Source: Gp6-AA40 sp963723495 (GTDB lineage: Bacteria > Acidobacteriota > Vicinamibacteria > Vicinamibacterales > UBA2999). Taken from it: a stretch of DNA of 64,000 nucleotides. Position 1 is the stretch's first letter; the number at the start of each line of letters is the position of its first letter. The stretch spans positions 186,001-250,000 of the forward strand of contig CAVRQR010000006.1 of NCBI GenBank assembly GCA_963723495.1, read 5' to 3'. Of this stretch, positions 18,849 to 27,242 are shown in pieces. The notes under the pieces were generated by a model. The model was not told the origin of the DNA. It saw nothing but the letters and a program-made list of their open reading frames with translations, and searched no databases. A program made the position numbers and the translations under genes.

Positions 18849-19271
18849 CTACTTCCCTGCCTCGTCGCCAGGATCCTTCGGCGCGCCGGTTCCCGACGAG
18901 CCCATGAACAGGCGCTTGCCGTCGGGCAGGATCATGTCCGCGCCGTTGGCGCGATTGGCGCCGTTCTTTGCTCGATATCCCTCGATCGTGATCTCGGTAC
19001 CAGGCTGCAGCGATGCCTTCGTGAATCCCCGGCGGACCAGTGTGTTTGGCGTCCCGCCTTCGATCATCCACTTGGTGACGGTGCCGTCAGGGTTCTTGAC
19101 GTCGAGATGAATCCAGGTGTGCGGGTTGACCCAATCCATCTTGGTGACGGTGCCCTTGAGGGTCACCGGCTGGTTGGCGTCGAACTCGGCCGCAAACGAA
19201 TGATGCGCGCGAAGCGACGCCACACTGAGGGCCACGATTACGGTGGCGAGTAAGACTTGTGATCTATTCAT
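18849..19271 (-). CDS. DUF6152 family exported protein
   Basis: 140 residues. A signal peptide (about 1-22) ends at LRA, directly before the family opening HHSFAAEFDANQPVTLKG. The body has VTKMDWVNPHTWIHLDVK and ITIEGYRAKNGANRANGADM. The family is a small beta-barrel-like secreted domain, common in acidobacteria, with no known function. Here it is 33 bp downstream of family-X protein 19305..20340 on the same strand. The same pairing occurs at 39683-42739, including a fusion. His-His at the predicted mature N-terminus and the conserved NPH could bind a metal; this is inference. Confidence 0.82.
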   Translation of the reverse strand: MNRSQVLLATVIVALSVASLRAHHSFAAEFDANQPVTLKGTVTKMDWVNPHTWIHLDVKNPDGTVTKWMIEGGTPNTLVRRGFTKASLQPGTEITIEGYRAKNGANRANGADMILPDGKRLFMGSSGTGAPKDPGDEAGK

Positions 19272-19304
19272 GGCTCGTGGGTTCCTGTTTCGCGAGGCTG
19301 GCGA

Positions 19305-20340
19305 TCAGCGCTCCTGCTTGTCGTCAGCCGTGTCCGCGCCGCCTGGAGCCTGGCCTTTCGCGGCGGCCGCTTTCTCAGCATCACGAGCAACCTCGAGGAT
19401 GTTGACCATACTCAAGTTGTGCTCGTGACACGCATACTCGATCAGCTCGCCCTCGGTCGGCCGCATCGGTAGCAGCACCGTCCACGGCTTCTCCCACGTG
19501 GTCGGGTCGCTGACGGTCAGCCGCAGTTCGAGCCGGTTCTCGGCCACGCGCGTGTAGCGCTCGGTGAGATGCAGGCTGGTCGTCGAACCGCGGTAGTTGT
19601 TCTTGCCGTTGAAATTCGTGGTCTCGACGACGAGCGTGTCCCCTTCCCACCGTCCGCGCGAGGATCCGATCCAACCCTGAACGTTCTGATTGAGCTGCGG
19701 CCGGCCGTCGAGCGGGATGACACGCGCCTCGTGAATCATCTCGTGGACAATCACCACGCTGTCCGGCGACTGCACGAGCTGAATGTTGTTGTTGTACAGC
19801 GTTGGCAAGCTGGCGCTTGGCAGCCCGTACGTGATGCAGCGTTCCTGGTTGCCGCGGTCGAGCCACGACGCGTTCACGGTGTTGGCGCGGTTCGGCGCGC
19901 GGCCCTGCCGGGCTTTGCCCTCGGCCGTCAGCGCAGGAATACGGCCGTCGGGCGGATCGCACGATCAACGACGTGCGGTAGCCGTCGGCGACGAAGCGCC
20001 CTGGATCAGTTGCGTACTGGGCATGGGTGAGGCCAGGGCGAATCTCTTCGGGCGGGCCGTCCATCCGCCGGCCGGCGCGGGCCTCGAGGGTCTTCTTCTC
20101 TTCCTCGGTGTAGAACTCACGTGTGCCCAGCTCGCGCGCCCGCTCGAGCGGTGTGATCGTGCGATAGTCCCACGTGCCTTGGAGGTCTGGATGGCCCCAT
20201 GGGGTCTTCGGCACTGGCTTGGTCGTCGCGGCAGCGGAGGTCGGCGCGGCGCCGGGGGCCTGCGTCTGGGCGGTGGCCGCGGTGAGCCCGATCGTCGCGG
20301 CGAGCGCAACGGCAACAGGGCCAGTAACCCGGATCCTCAT
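19305..20340 (-). CDS. Exported family-X protein (unknown function), one frameshift
   Basis: Signal peptide (1-24, ending TAATAQ), then PWGHPDLQGTWDYRTITPLERA. The second half holds the group motif: RWEGDTLVVETTNFNGKNN, LTERYTR, LTVSDPTTWEKPW, ELIEYACHEHN. The two halves are in different frames. Removing one base near 19966 restores LIVDPPDGRIPALTAEGKARQGRAPN and reads through NRANTVNASW. It is paralogous to the C-terminal domain of 39683..40801 and to 41858..42739. It is followed 33 bp later by a DUF6152 gene, a repeated partnership. Exported, with no catalytic motif recognised. Confidence 0.75.
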
Positions 20341-20526
20341 GGGCGGTCTCCTTTACTCGTCAAACTCGCTTGTGTCGGTGATGCTGGCAACGCCCATCCG
20401 TCGTTGGACGGACGGTCTGTCAGCCCGATCCTTTGCCGGAACTCCCCAACACGAGCGAGCCGTAGTGAGATCCTCGGAAATCCTACATCGGCCGAGCAGA
20501 CTTGAGAATGCCAGATTCTGGGGAGC

Positions 20527-21810
20527 TCAGTGCGACCCAGCCGGAACGGGGCTTCCCACAATGGCATGCATCACGGCGTTCTCGAAGTCGAGCCGGACCT
20601 GCTGATCCGGTGTCTGCGTCATCAGGACTCCCACGATGCGCTCGTGTGGATCGACGAAGAAATGGGTGCCGAACGCGCCGCTCCAGCCGAACGTTCCGGC
20701 CGACATGAATGAGCTTCGCGCGATCGGATCGTTCACGACGCGAACGCTGAGCCCGTAGCCCTCGCCCTTCGGCCTGCCGGGCAGGGTATCGGGGGCAGCC
20801 ACCGACGTCATGACCTCGACCGTCTTCGAACCGAGGAGCCGCTTCCCGTTCAGCTCACCGCGATTGAGGAGCATCTGGGCGAACTGCAGGTAGTCCTCTG
20901 CCGTGCTCATCAATCCGCCGCCACCAGAGAAATACGCGCCGTTCATGAACCCGGGGTTGTTCTGTTTCTCGAGGCCCTTCTCACCACGGCGATACAGGGT
21001 CGCCATCCGTGCGTTGCCCTCGGCCGGGTAGAAGAACGTGTCCTTCATTTCGAGCGGATCGAAGATCCGTTGCCTGGCGAACTTGTCGAACGGCATTCCC
21101 GACGTGACCTCGACGACCCGCGCGAGCGCGTCGAATCCGGCTTGCGCGCTGTAAGCCCATCGCGTGCCGGGCTGGAAGGCGAGCGGCACGCCGCCCAGGC
21201 GCGGCAGATAGTCGGCGAGCGTTTCCTTGCCTTTGAGCGCGACCTTTTGTGCTTCCCGATTGCTGACGCCGCCGCTGACCAGGCCAGAGGTGTGCGTCAA
21301 CAGATCGCGAACGGTGATCTCGCGTTCGGCTGGCACGGTATAGAACTGCTCGGCAGTTCCGGGAGGTGGCGGCGCCCCCGTAGACGGCATCGTGACCGCG
21401 ACCTTGAGCTCCTTGAGCTCGGGTATGAACTTCGAGACGGGGTCGGTCAGGCGTACCTTGCCTTCCTCGATCATCATCATCGTCGCGACACCAACCACCG
21501 GCTTGGTCATCGACATGATGCGGAAGATCGCGTCCTTCTGCATCGGCTTGCGCGACTCGAGGTCCATCAGGCCTTGCGCCTCGAGATGGACCACGCGGCC
21601 GTGACGCGCGACGAGCGTCACCGCGCCAGAGAAGGTGCCGGCATCGATGTGTCGCTGCATCAGCTCGTTGATCCGGCGCAGACGCTCGCCGGACAGACCG
21701 ACTTCTTCAGGACGCGCCGTTGGTGTCGCCGCAGCCATCGGCCAGACGGCAACGAGGCCGACCAGAAGGACAAGGGCTACGTAACCGGCGTGATGACGAA
21801 AGTGTCCCAT
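20527..21810 (-). CDS. Serine hydrolase of the class C beta-lactamase/esterase family, exported
   Basis: 427 residues with a hydrophobic signal (about 8-28). The S-x-x-K motif is SMTK (Ser100, Lys103). The second-motif Tyr is in WAYSAQAGFDALARVVE, and LLTHTSGL is the conserved loop. The C-terminal third contains FGWSGAFGTHFFVDP, the HxG/KTG-equivalent region. It resembles EstB-like esterases and D-aminopeptidases rather than true beta-lactamases. ATG 21810 has GAGGAA 7 bp upstream. The preceding 640 bp has no gene and contains structured repeat copy A in the same orientation, ending 130 nt before the start codon. Confidence 0.88.
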   Translation of the reverse strand: MGHFRHHAGYVALVLLVGLVAVWPMAAATPTARPEEVGLSGERLRRINELMQRHIDAGTFSGAVTLVARHGRVVHLEAQGLMDLESRKPMQKDAIFRIMSMTKPVVGVATMMMIEEGKVRLTDPVSKFIPELKELKVAVTMPSTGAPPPPGTAEQFYTVPAEREITVRDLLTHTSGLVSGGVSNREAQKVALKGKETLADYLPRLGGVPLAFQPGTRWAYSAQAGFDALARVVEVTSGMPFDKFARQRIFDPLEMKDTFFYPAEGNARMATLYRRGEKGLEKQNNPGFMNGAYFSGGGGLMSTAEDYLQFAQMLLNRGELNGKRLLGSKTVEVMTSVAAPDTLPGRPKGEGYGLSVRVVNDPIARSSFMSAGTFGWSGAFGTHFFVDPHERIVGVLMTQTPDQQVRLDFENAVMHAIVGSPVPAGSH

Positions 21811-21903
21811 ATGAATTCCTCGCGACGAATGATAGGGCAAATTCGTTCCGCAGGTGCGTCTGGCCGTCCGCCCCAACCTCAACGACCAGAGCCCACCTGC
21901 CAC

Positions 21904-22151
21904 GCATGCCTGCTGATCCGGACGTCGCCGGCGCGGCGCGCCGGAAATCGGCTTCCGCTCGAGCCCTGACGAATCGCGGCGAGTAGATGGCAACTCGCTG
22001 CGACATCTGTCACGCGGCACAAAACGCCCGTGATGGCGCGCGTCAACCAGAACGCGTAGACGGAACTCGCCGCGGAAGCCTCGCTCCACCCGATTTCCTG
22101 CTCCGCGGAGATGTGGCGCTTGCGCAGGCGCCGCCGGCCCGGCAGGCATGC
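21904..22151 (-). repeat. Structured dispersed repeat, copy A
   Basis: This is all I can see in the gene-free stretch 21811-22450. On the minus strand a core of 168 bp (22108 to 21941) matches copy B at 42950-43118. They share CCGCGGAGCAGGAAATCG at one end, ACGCGTTCTGGTTG and GCCGCGTGAC inside, and CGATTTCC at the other end. The ends are inverted (GGAAATCGG / CCGATTTCC). A further outer arm pair (22142-22151 with 21904-21913) matches over 10 bp. Open frames here are not conserved between the copies. Confidence 0.7.
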
Positions 22152-22450
22152 ATGGCGATTCCCCTGAGGGCAAAGAGGCCTGCGCGAGAGGCACCGGTAG
22201 TGACGACGGCGCAACCTCGAGACGGCGCGATCAGCGGAGTGAGTAAAAACGCGCTGGAGGCTCCCCACCGGGCGACGTCGTTGCCCACTGGGCAGGAAGA
22301 TAAACGCGTGCCATCGATCAGCGGCCGGAAGCGCGTTTTTTCCGCGCCGACTCGCGGGCGCGCCAGAGTCACTTACCGGCGCCTCTCCTGTTCAGGGAGT
22401 GCATTGGGGCCGCCGATTCCCAAGAAGGGTCCGGCCCATTGAGAGCAGTG

Positions 22451-22840
22451 CTAATCCAGGGCGTCTGCGTTGAGTTCGATGACGTTGCCGTCCGGGTCGG
22501 TCACATAGAGCTGCGCCCAGGGAGTGAGATTCGTCGGCTTCTCGAGCACGTCGACGCCATGCGCCTTGAGATGGTCGAGCGTCTTGCGGTAACTGCGTAC
22601 GCGCAGCGCGAGATGTCCATCACGATCGTCGATGTCGTTCGTGCCACGCAACGTCCGCGTCGGAGGATGGGCGATCAGGTGCAGCTGGCGCCCTTCGGCG
22701 AATTCGTACCAGGCGCCACCAAACGGGAACGGCGGACGCGGCACTTCCGCCATGCCGAGCACGACGCCGTAGAAGTGCTTCGCACGCTCGACGTCGGTCA
22801 CGCACACCGCCACGTGATGCAACGCTTGGATCTCAATCAC
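22451..22840 (-). CDS. VOC superfamily (glyoxalase-like) protein
   Basis: 129 residues. Metal-site residues are visible: His in IQALHHVAVCVTD, His in HLALRV, and Glu in GNVIELN at the C-terminus. YVTDPDGNVIEL is the classical final strand. It starts with GTG overlapping the stop of the DUF6265 gene (GTGA), so the two are translationally coupled. Probable lyase, isomerase or dioxygenase with a small substrate, unknown. Confidence 0.85.
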   Translation of the reverse strand: MIEIQALHHVAVCVTDVERAKHFYGVVLGMAEVPRPPFPFGGAWYEFAEGRQLHLIAHPPTRTLRGTNDIDDRDGHLALRVRSYRKTLDHLKAHGVDVLEKPTNLTPWAQLYVTDPDGNVIELNADALD

Positions 22841-23319
22841 TGTTTCTCACCTTGCTGCGGTTCGCACCGTGCTCGACGATAGGCAAAGTCCACACGTCGC
22901 GCTTTGCCATTCATCTCTCCATCGATCCAGGCCTGAAGGCCATCCGCTCCGTCACGTTGATAACCCACGCGCTGCGGGAAATCGTGCTTCGGGTTCTCGA
23001 ATACGACGCTCGTGTCCGTGAGGGTCTTCGCCAGGAACGTTGCCGAGGGCTGTCCCGACGGGTGCGCCTCATAGGCCAGGACGCCACCCTGTTCCTTGAT
23101 CAGCACCAGCTCGTATTCGGCCGTCTTGCCGCCGCGAACCGTGCGACCCATGCCCAGCATCGTGCCGCCTCGCGGCGCCATCCACTGTTCCTCGATGATC
23201 GCCTCACCCCGTGTCGTCTGCCAGCAGCCCTGCAGCCACTTCACTCGATCGATGGTCAATTCCTGCGCCGAGGCCACATCTCCAGCGAACAACATCAAGG
23301 CCACAGCGACGATTCGCAC
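22837..23319 (-). CDS. DUF6265 family exported protein
   Basis: 160 residues. Signal peptide (1-18, VASAQ), then the family core WLQGCWQTTRGEAIIEEQWMAPRGG, MLGMGRTVRGGKTAEYE, FENPKHDFPQRV. The fold is lipocalin/THAP-like by family description; ligand unknown. GTG start, 6 bp after the DUF3500 stop. Co-transcribed with DUF3500 upstream and the VOC gene downstream. Confidence 0.75.
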   Translation of the reverse strand: MRIVAVALMLFAGDVASAQELTIDRVKWLQGCWQTTRGEAIIEEQWMAPRGGTMLGMGRTVRGGKTAEYELVLIKEQGGVLAYEAHPSGQPSATFLAKTLTDTSVVFENPKHDFPQRVGYQRDGADGLQAWIDGEMNGKARRVDFAYRRARCEPQQGEKQ

Positions 23320-23325
23320 CTTCGC

Positions 23326-24543
23326 TCAGTGCCTCACGCTCAAATGCTGCCTGAGCAAATCTTTACCGTAGTCGTTGCCATTCGGCGTGCGAACGACGAC
23401 GTGTATGTGCTGTCTCTGCGGCAACTCCGGGTTTGCCGTCAGATGGCGAAGATTGGCCGTGCGCTGGTGATCGAACTCGATGAGGATGACGGGGCTGTGA
23501 ATCCGGTAGTAGAACGCGCTCGTTGGCTCCGTACCGCCCACCCACGCGAAGCGCGTGTCCGCGAGATGCCGCTCGACGTCCTGCATCTTCACGCGCGCGT
23601 GTCCCTCCTCCATGTTGTCGACATAGAGCGACATCAGATCGAGCAGACGACGTTGCTGTGACGGGTTCAGCTCTGCTGCGCGCAGCCCGGCATAGGGGAT
23701 GACGGCGTTGTCCCTGAAGGCTTCGGTCAGGTTGTTGTTGCCGGTCTTGGACGTTTCGATGATCGCCTTCCGTCGCTGCGCGTCGTCGAGCGCACGGATT
23801 AGAGCGAAGCCCTGATCCTGCTCGTCCTGCAGGATCTTCGTGCCTGCGTATTTCCCTGCCGTGGCAATCACGGGTTCGGAGCCGACAAAGAGCGGCGTCA
23901 TCACGACCTGATCGCCAAGCACGAAGTAGTTGATGATGGCGTGGTGACCATCGAGCTGCCACCCCCACGGCTCGGTGGCCGATGGCGTGCCCATCACCGT
24001 CATGTGATAGAGCCACTCGCCGTACTCATCGAAGTTGTTGTTGTTCAACTCCGCGAGCGTGTGATTGAGCTTCATGATGTCGCGCGTCAGCTTGAGACCC
24101 TTGGCGCTCAGGCCTGCGCCGAGCAGCGCGAACGCGGCCTCGCGCTGGGCGTCGCTCATCTCCTTGAAACTGATACCTTGCCGCACGTAGAAGTGCTGGT
24201 TCATCCACTTGCGCCACTCCGAATCGTCGATCGCGAACGCCGTTTTCTGGCGCTGCACATCGGAGAGCGAGCGCAGAAACGCGTCCGCTGCCGAGCGCAC
24301 GGGAGCCGTCGAGACGCCGGTCGATCGAATCGCGAACAAGCCGGGCTGGATAGAACCGTCAGCGGTGATGCCCTTGAAGGGCTCCGCCAATCCGTTCTTC
24401 TCCGCCTGCCTGGACATCTGGGTGAAGCGCTCCAGAAGGCTCCCGGTTGCCTGCGCACTCAGCTGAACGAGCGCAGACGCGATCCAGACGAGTGCGAGCG
24501 AGGCGGCAAGAACCAGTCTCGGTCGCACGCGCAGCCATCTCAT
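23326..24543 (-). CDS. DUF3500 domain protein, exported (intact)
   Basis: 405 residues. Signal peptide (about 9-30, ending QLSAQ), then DUF3500: AADAFLRSLSDVQRQKTAFAIDD, WMNQHFYVRQGISFKEMSDAQREAAF, MGTPSATEPWGWQLDGHHAIINYFV, PSQQRRLLDLMSLYVDNMEEGHARVKM, FYYRIHSPVILIEFDHQ. It is a paralogue of the frameshifted gene at 7389. Conserved His (DGHHAIINYF, FDHQ, HIHVVVRTP) could bind a metal. Function unknown. First gene of a leftward set with DUF6265 and VOC. Confidence 0.88.
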   Translation of the reverse strand: MRWLRVRPRLVLAASLALVWIASALVQLSAQATGSLLERFTQMSRQAEKNGLAEPFKGITADGSIQPGLFAIRSTGVSTAPVRSAADAFLRSLSDVQRQKTAFAIDDSEWRKWMNQHFYVRQGISFKEMSDAQREAAFALLGAGLSAKGLKLTRDIMKLNHTLAELNNNNFDEYGEWLYHMTVMGTPSATEPWGWQLDGHHAIINYFVLGDQVVMTPLFVGSEPVIATAGKYAGTKILQDEQDQGFALIRALDDAQRRKAIIETSKTGNNNLTEAFRDNAVIPYAGLRAAELNPSQQRRLLDLMSLYVDNMEEGHARVKMQDVERHLADTRFAWVGGTEPTSAFYYRIHSPVILIEFDHQRTANLRHLTANPELPQRQHIHVVVRTPNGNDYGKDLLRQHLSVRH

Positions 24544-24630
24544 GTCATCTCCTCCTTGTTACTCGCGAGTCAACCTTCGATCAGACCTTCAAGACGTCCC
24601 GCCCGCACGGAGTGCGGGCAAGAGACATAG

Positions 24631-24659
24631 TGACTAGCGAGGCATAGCCTCGCTAGTCA
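24631..24659. other. Perfect 13-bp inverted repeat in a divergent promoter region
   Basis: TGACTAGCGAGGC and its exact inverse flank a 3-nt ATA loop, 15 bp before the alcohol dehydrogenase start. A second hairpin (CCCGCAC/GTGCGGG) lies just upstream near 24600. The site may be an operator or a REP-like palindrome; no T-run follows. Confidence 0.5.
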
Positions 24660-24674
24660 TACTATTAGATTGCA

Positions 24675-26090
24675 ATGGATACCAACAGCACTCGCCGGGA
24701 TCTGCTGAAGGCCGGGATCGCGGCCGCGAGCGGGATGGCCATCGCGCCGCACGACGCGGCTTTCGCCCAGTCGAATGCCGCTGCTGTTGCGACGAAGCAG
24801 CGATTTCGCGGGTGGGTTTCGCGAGGTAGCGGGGCCGGTCGCACGACACTGCAGGACCTCACGCTGCGTCCGATCAGCGGACGGCAGGTCGTCGTGCGGA
24901 CCGAAGCCACCAATCTCTGTTACTCGAATATCGGCGCGGTGCTGGGCATCCAGCCGAACGTCGCACCGCCACCACCGCCGAGCGCGACGACGGGCAATCC
25001 GCCACCACCGGCCGCGGCCGCCACGACGGGATTTGGCCGCTTGAGTCAGATGGCGCTGATCCAGGGACATGGCGGCGTGGGAACGGTCGAGGCTGTCGGC
25101 CCCGACGTGCGCCGCGTGCAGGTCGGCGATCGCGTCTGCGTATCGGGCACGCCCCAGTGCGGGCACTGTTACCAGTGTCTGCGCGGTCGAGCAGACATGT
25201 GCCAGTTCCTCGGCCGGCAGGGTCCCGACGATCTCGTCGCGATCGCAGACATGAGCGACGGCACGCCGGTGTTCGCCAACTCCCACATCGGTGGCCTTGC
25301 CGAGAAGATGGTGACATTCGAGGAATGGGTCGTACCCATCTTCACGAAGGCGACGGCCGTGGATCTGGGAATGGTCTGCAGTTGTGTCAGCGTCGCAGGG
25401 CTTGGCGCCACCACGTCGCAGAACGTCGCGCTGGTTGAACCGGGCTCGATCGTTGCCGTCGTGGGATGCGGCCCGCTCGGACTGAGCGCGGTCCAGGGCG
25501 CGCGCATCTCGGGTGCGTCGACGATCATCGCGATCGATCCGATCCGCGCACGGAGAGAGGTGGCCCTGAAGACCGGTGCCACCCACGCGCTGGATCCCAA
25601 CGTCGAAGGCACGCGCCTCGTCGAACGAGTACGCGAGCTCTCGAGCGGACCAGGCAACCGGCTGTGGGCAGGTGGTCGCGATGCCGGTGGTCTGCTCGGC
25701 GGAGCTGGAGCGGACTTCGTCGTCGAAGCGGTTGGCGCCGATGCGGTTCCGCCGAAGCTCGAAGCAGGTCCGGATCCGACCGGCATTCTTCCGCTGCGAC
25801 AGGCGTACGAGATGACTGCGCCAGGCGGGCACATCGTCACCACCAGCCTGCCGCGTGGAACCTTGTCGCTGCCAGCTGTCCTCTTCACGATCGGCGGACG
25901 CACGCATCACGCGGGACAGGCCGGCGGGTGCAATCCGATGCGCGATATCCCGCGCTTCGTCGAACTGCTCGACAAGGGGCAGTTCAACGCGAAGGCGTTG
26001 ACCACATCCGTCGTGCCGCTCGAGAAGATGCTCGATGGCTACCAGGAAGTCGCCTATCGGACCACGGTGACGGCCATCATGACCGCCTGA
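24675..26090 (+). CDS. Tat-exported zinc-type alcohol dehydrogenase (MDR), with insert
   Basis: 471 residues. Residues 6-31 form a twin-arginine signal (STRRDLLKAGIAAASG...AFAQ). MDR domain: catalytic-zinc Cys82 in TNLCYSN, then a Pro/Ala/Thr-rich insert (about 97-120), then GHGGVGTVEAVG. In that motif the usual GHE Glu is Gly133. The structural zinc set is C162-x2-C165-x2-C168-x7-C176, intact. Rossmann motif: VGCGPLGLSAVQGA. A second insert (about 330-375, AGGRDAGGLLGGAGADF) makes it about 100 residues longer than usual. Export of a nucleotide-dependent enzyme is unusual, so it may carry its cofactor bound, as glucose-fructose oxidoreductase does. That is inference. Confidence 0.83.
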   Translation: MDTNSTRRDLLKAGIAAASGMAIAPHDAAFAQSNAAAVATKQRFRGWVSRGSGAGRTTLQDLTLRPISGRQVVVRTEATNLCYSNIGAVLGIQPNVAPPPPPSATTGNPPPPAAAATTGFGRLSQMALIQGHGGVGTVEAVGPDVRRVQVGDRVCVSGTPQCGHCYQCLRGRADMCQFLGRQGPDDLVAIADMSDGTPVFANSHIGGLAEKMVTFEEWVVPIFTKATAVDLGMVCSCVSVAGLGATTSQNVALVEPGSIVAVVGCGPLGLSAVQGARISGASTIIAIDPIRARREVALKTGATHALDPNVEGTRLVERVRELSSGPGNRLWAGGRDAGGLLGGAGADFVVEAVGADAVPPKLEAGPDPTGILPLRQAYEMTAPGGHIVTTSLPRGTLSLPAVLFTIGGRTHHAGQAGGCNPMRDIPRFVELLDKGQFNAKALTTSVVPLEKMLDGYQEVAYRTTVTAIMTA

Positions 26091-26144
26091 TCGGGCTGGT
26101 TCTTGCATCACGGCAGCCGTGAGGTGATTGAACTATGGTCTCCA

Positions 26145-26720
26145 ATGGCAAGAATGTCCGTTTCTACTCTGGCGCTGACACTGTTGATCTCCATTTCCAG
26201 TGCAGCACCCGCGAACGCGCAAAGCTTTGTTGGCGGGATGATCGGATACAACTTCGGCGGCGATTCAGGCTGCCCCGAGATTACCGACTGCGAGGACAAG
26301 AACCTCAATTGGGGCGTGTCGGTCGGCGCGCTGGGAAGTCTCTTCGGCTTCGAGCTCGAGTTCGCGCAGATTCCGGATTTTTTCGGAGACTCTCCGTCAT
26401 CGGAGTCGAGCGTCATCACGGTGATGGGGAACTTCATGCTCGCGCCCAGGTTCGGTCCGGTGCAGCCCTACGGGACTGTCGGCCTCGGGCTGATCAAGAC
26501 CGACGTGGAATTGACGGGCCTTTTCACTGAGGACAACAACGCCTTCGGCTACAACACCGGCGGCGGACTGATCGTCACCTTCGGCGATCATTTCGGTATC
26601 CGCGGAGACATTCGCTACTTCCATTCCTTCAACGCATTCGATCTCCTGGGCTTCGATTTCGATGAGGAGGCCAAGATCGACTACGGCCGGCTGAGCGGTG
26701 GCGTGATCGTGAAGTTCTAG
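26145..26720 (+). CDS. Outer-membrane beta-barrel protein (porin-like)
   Basis: 191 residues. Signal peptide ends ANAQ (about 26), followed by alternating amphipathic strands: SFVGGMIGYNFGG, GVSVGALGSLFGFELEFA, VQPYGTVGLGLI, GIRGDIRYFHSF, and a terminal aromatic residue (VIVKF), the usual C-terminal outer-membrane signal. It resembles the OmpW/Opa-like 8-strand group. Two Cys (CPEITDC) may form a loop disulfide. Start chosen at the ATG directly before the signal; the ATG 9 bp further on is equally possible. Stands alone. Confidence 0.78.
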   Translation: MARMSVSTLALTLLISISSAAPANAQSFVGGMIGYNFGGDSGCPEITDCEDKNLNWGVSVGALGSLFGFELEFAQIPDFFGDSPSSESSVITVMGNFMLAPRFGPVQPYGTVGLGLIKTDVELTGLFTEDNNAFGYNTGGGLIVTFGDHFGIRGDIRYFHSFNAFDLLGFDFDEEAKIDYGRLSGGVIVKF

Positions 26721-26785
26721 CCGACGGCCCAGGTAACTCTTACATCGCCTGACGGGTGTTTCCGCCGGACGCCTGAGTTAGGCTA

Positions 26786-27223
26786 ATGTTGCCTTACGTT
26801 TTCTTGGGTGCAATGACTCCCCCGCCGGCGGAACATTCGGGGACGGAAACGCTGCTCATCGTCGAGAACGAGCCGGCGATACGTAACCTGCTGCAGATGG
26901 CGCTGCGGAAGAACGGCTACACCGTTCTTGCCGCAGAGTCCGCACGCGAAGCGCTGGAGATCGCGCGTGGCCACGCAGGCGCGATCGATCTCCTGATCAC
27001 GGACGTCGTGATGCCAGACATGAACGGCCCCGAACTGGTGAAAGAGCTCGCCGCGATTCGACCGGAGACGCGAACACTCTTCATGTCAGGTTACATGAAT
27101 GATGCGCTTGGCGATCAAGGCGTGTTGCCCAGTCATGCGAACTTCATTCAGAAGCCGTTTTCACCGCGGGTCATCGCACAGAAGGTGCGTGACATCCTGG
27201 ACGGCACCTCTTCTTCCGCGTGA
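26786..27223 (+). CDS. Stand-alone response regulator receiver domain
   Basis: 145 residues containing one CheY-like receiver. Acidic pocket ENEP, phospho-acceptor Asp73 in ITDVVMPDMNG, Ser101 in LFMSGY, Lys123 in FIQKPFSP. No output domain, so it acts through protein contact. The C-terminal half resembles receivers attached to hybrid PAS/histidine kinases. No kinase gene is nearby. ATG at 26786; a second ATG at 26813 would remove the nine-residue MLPYVFLGA leader. Confidence 0.9.
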   Translation: MLPYVFLGAMTPPPAEHSGTETLLIVENEPAIRNLLQMALRKNGYTVLAAESAREALEIARGHAGAIDLLITDVVMPDMNGPELVKELAAIRPETRTLFMSGYMNDALGDQGVLPSHANFIQKPFSPRVIAQKVRDILDGTSSSA

Positions 27224-27242
27224 ATCGAGTCGGAGCCGAACG

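Noticed and set aside
21987..22442. Open frame on the plus strand in the gene-free stretch, and opposite frames on minus
   Set aside because: No ribosome site, biased Arg/Ala content, no family; the shared part with 42950-43118 changes frame between copies, so it is not coding.
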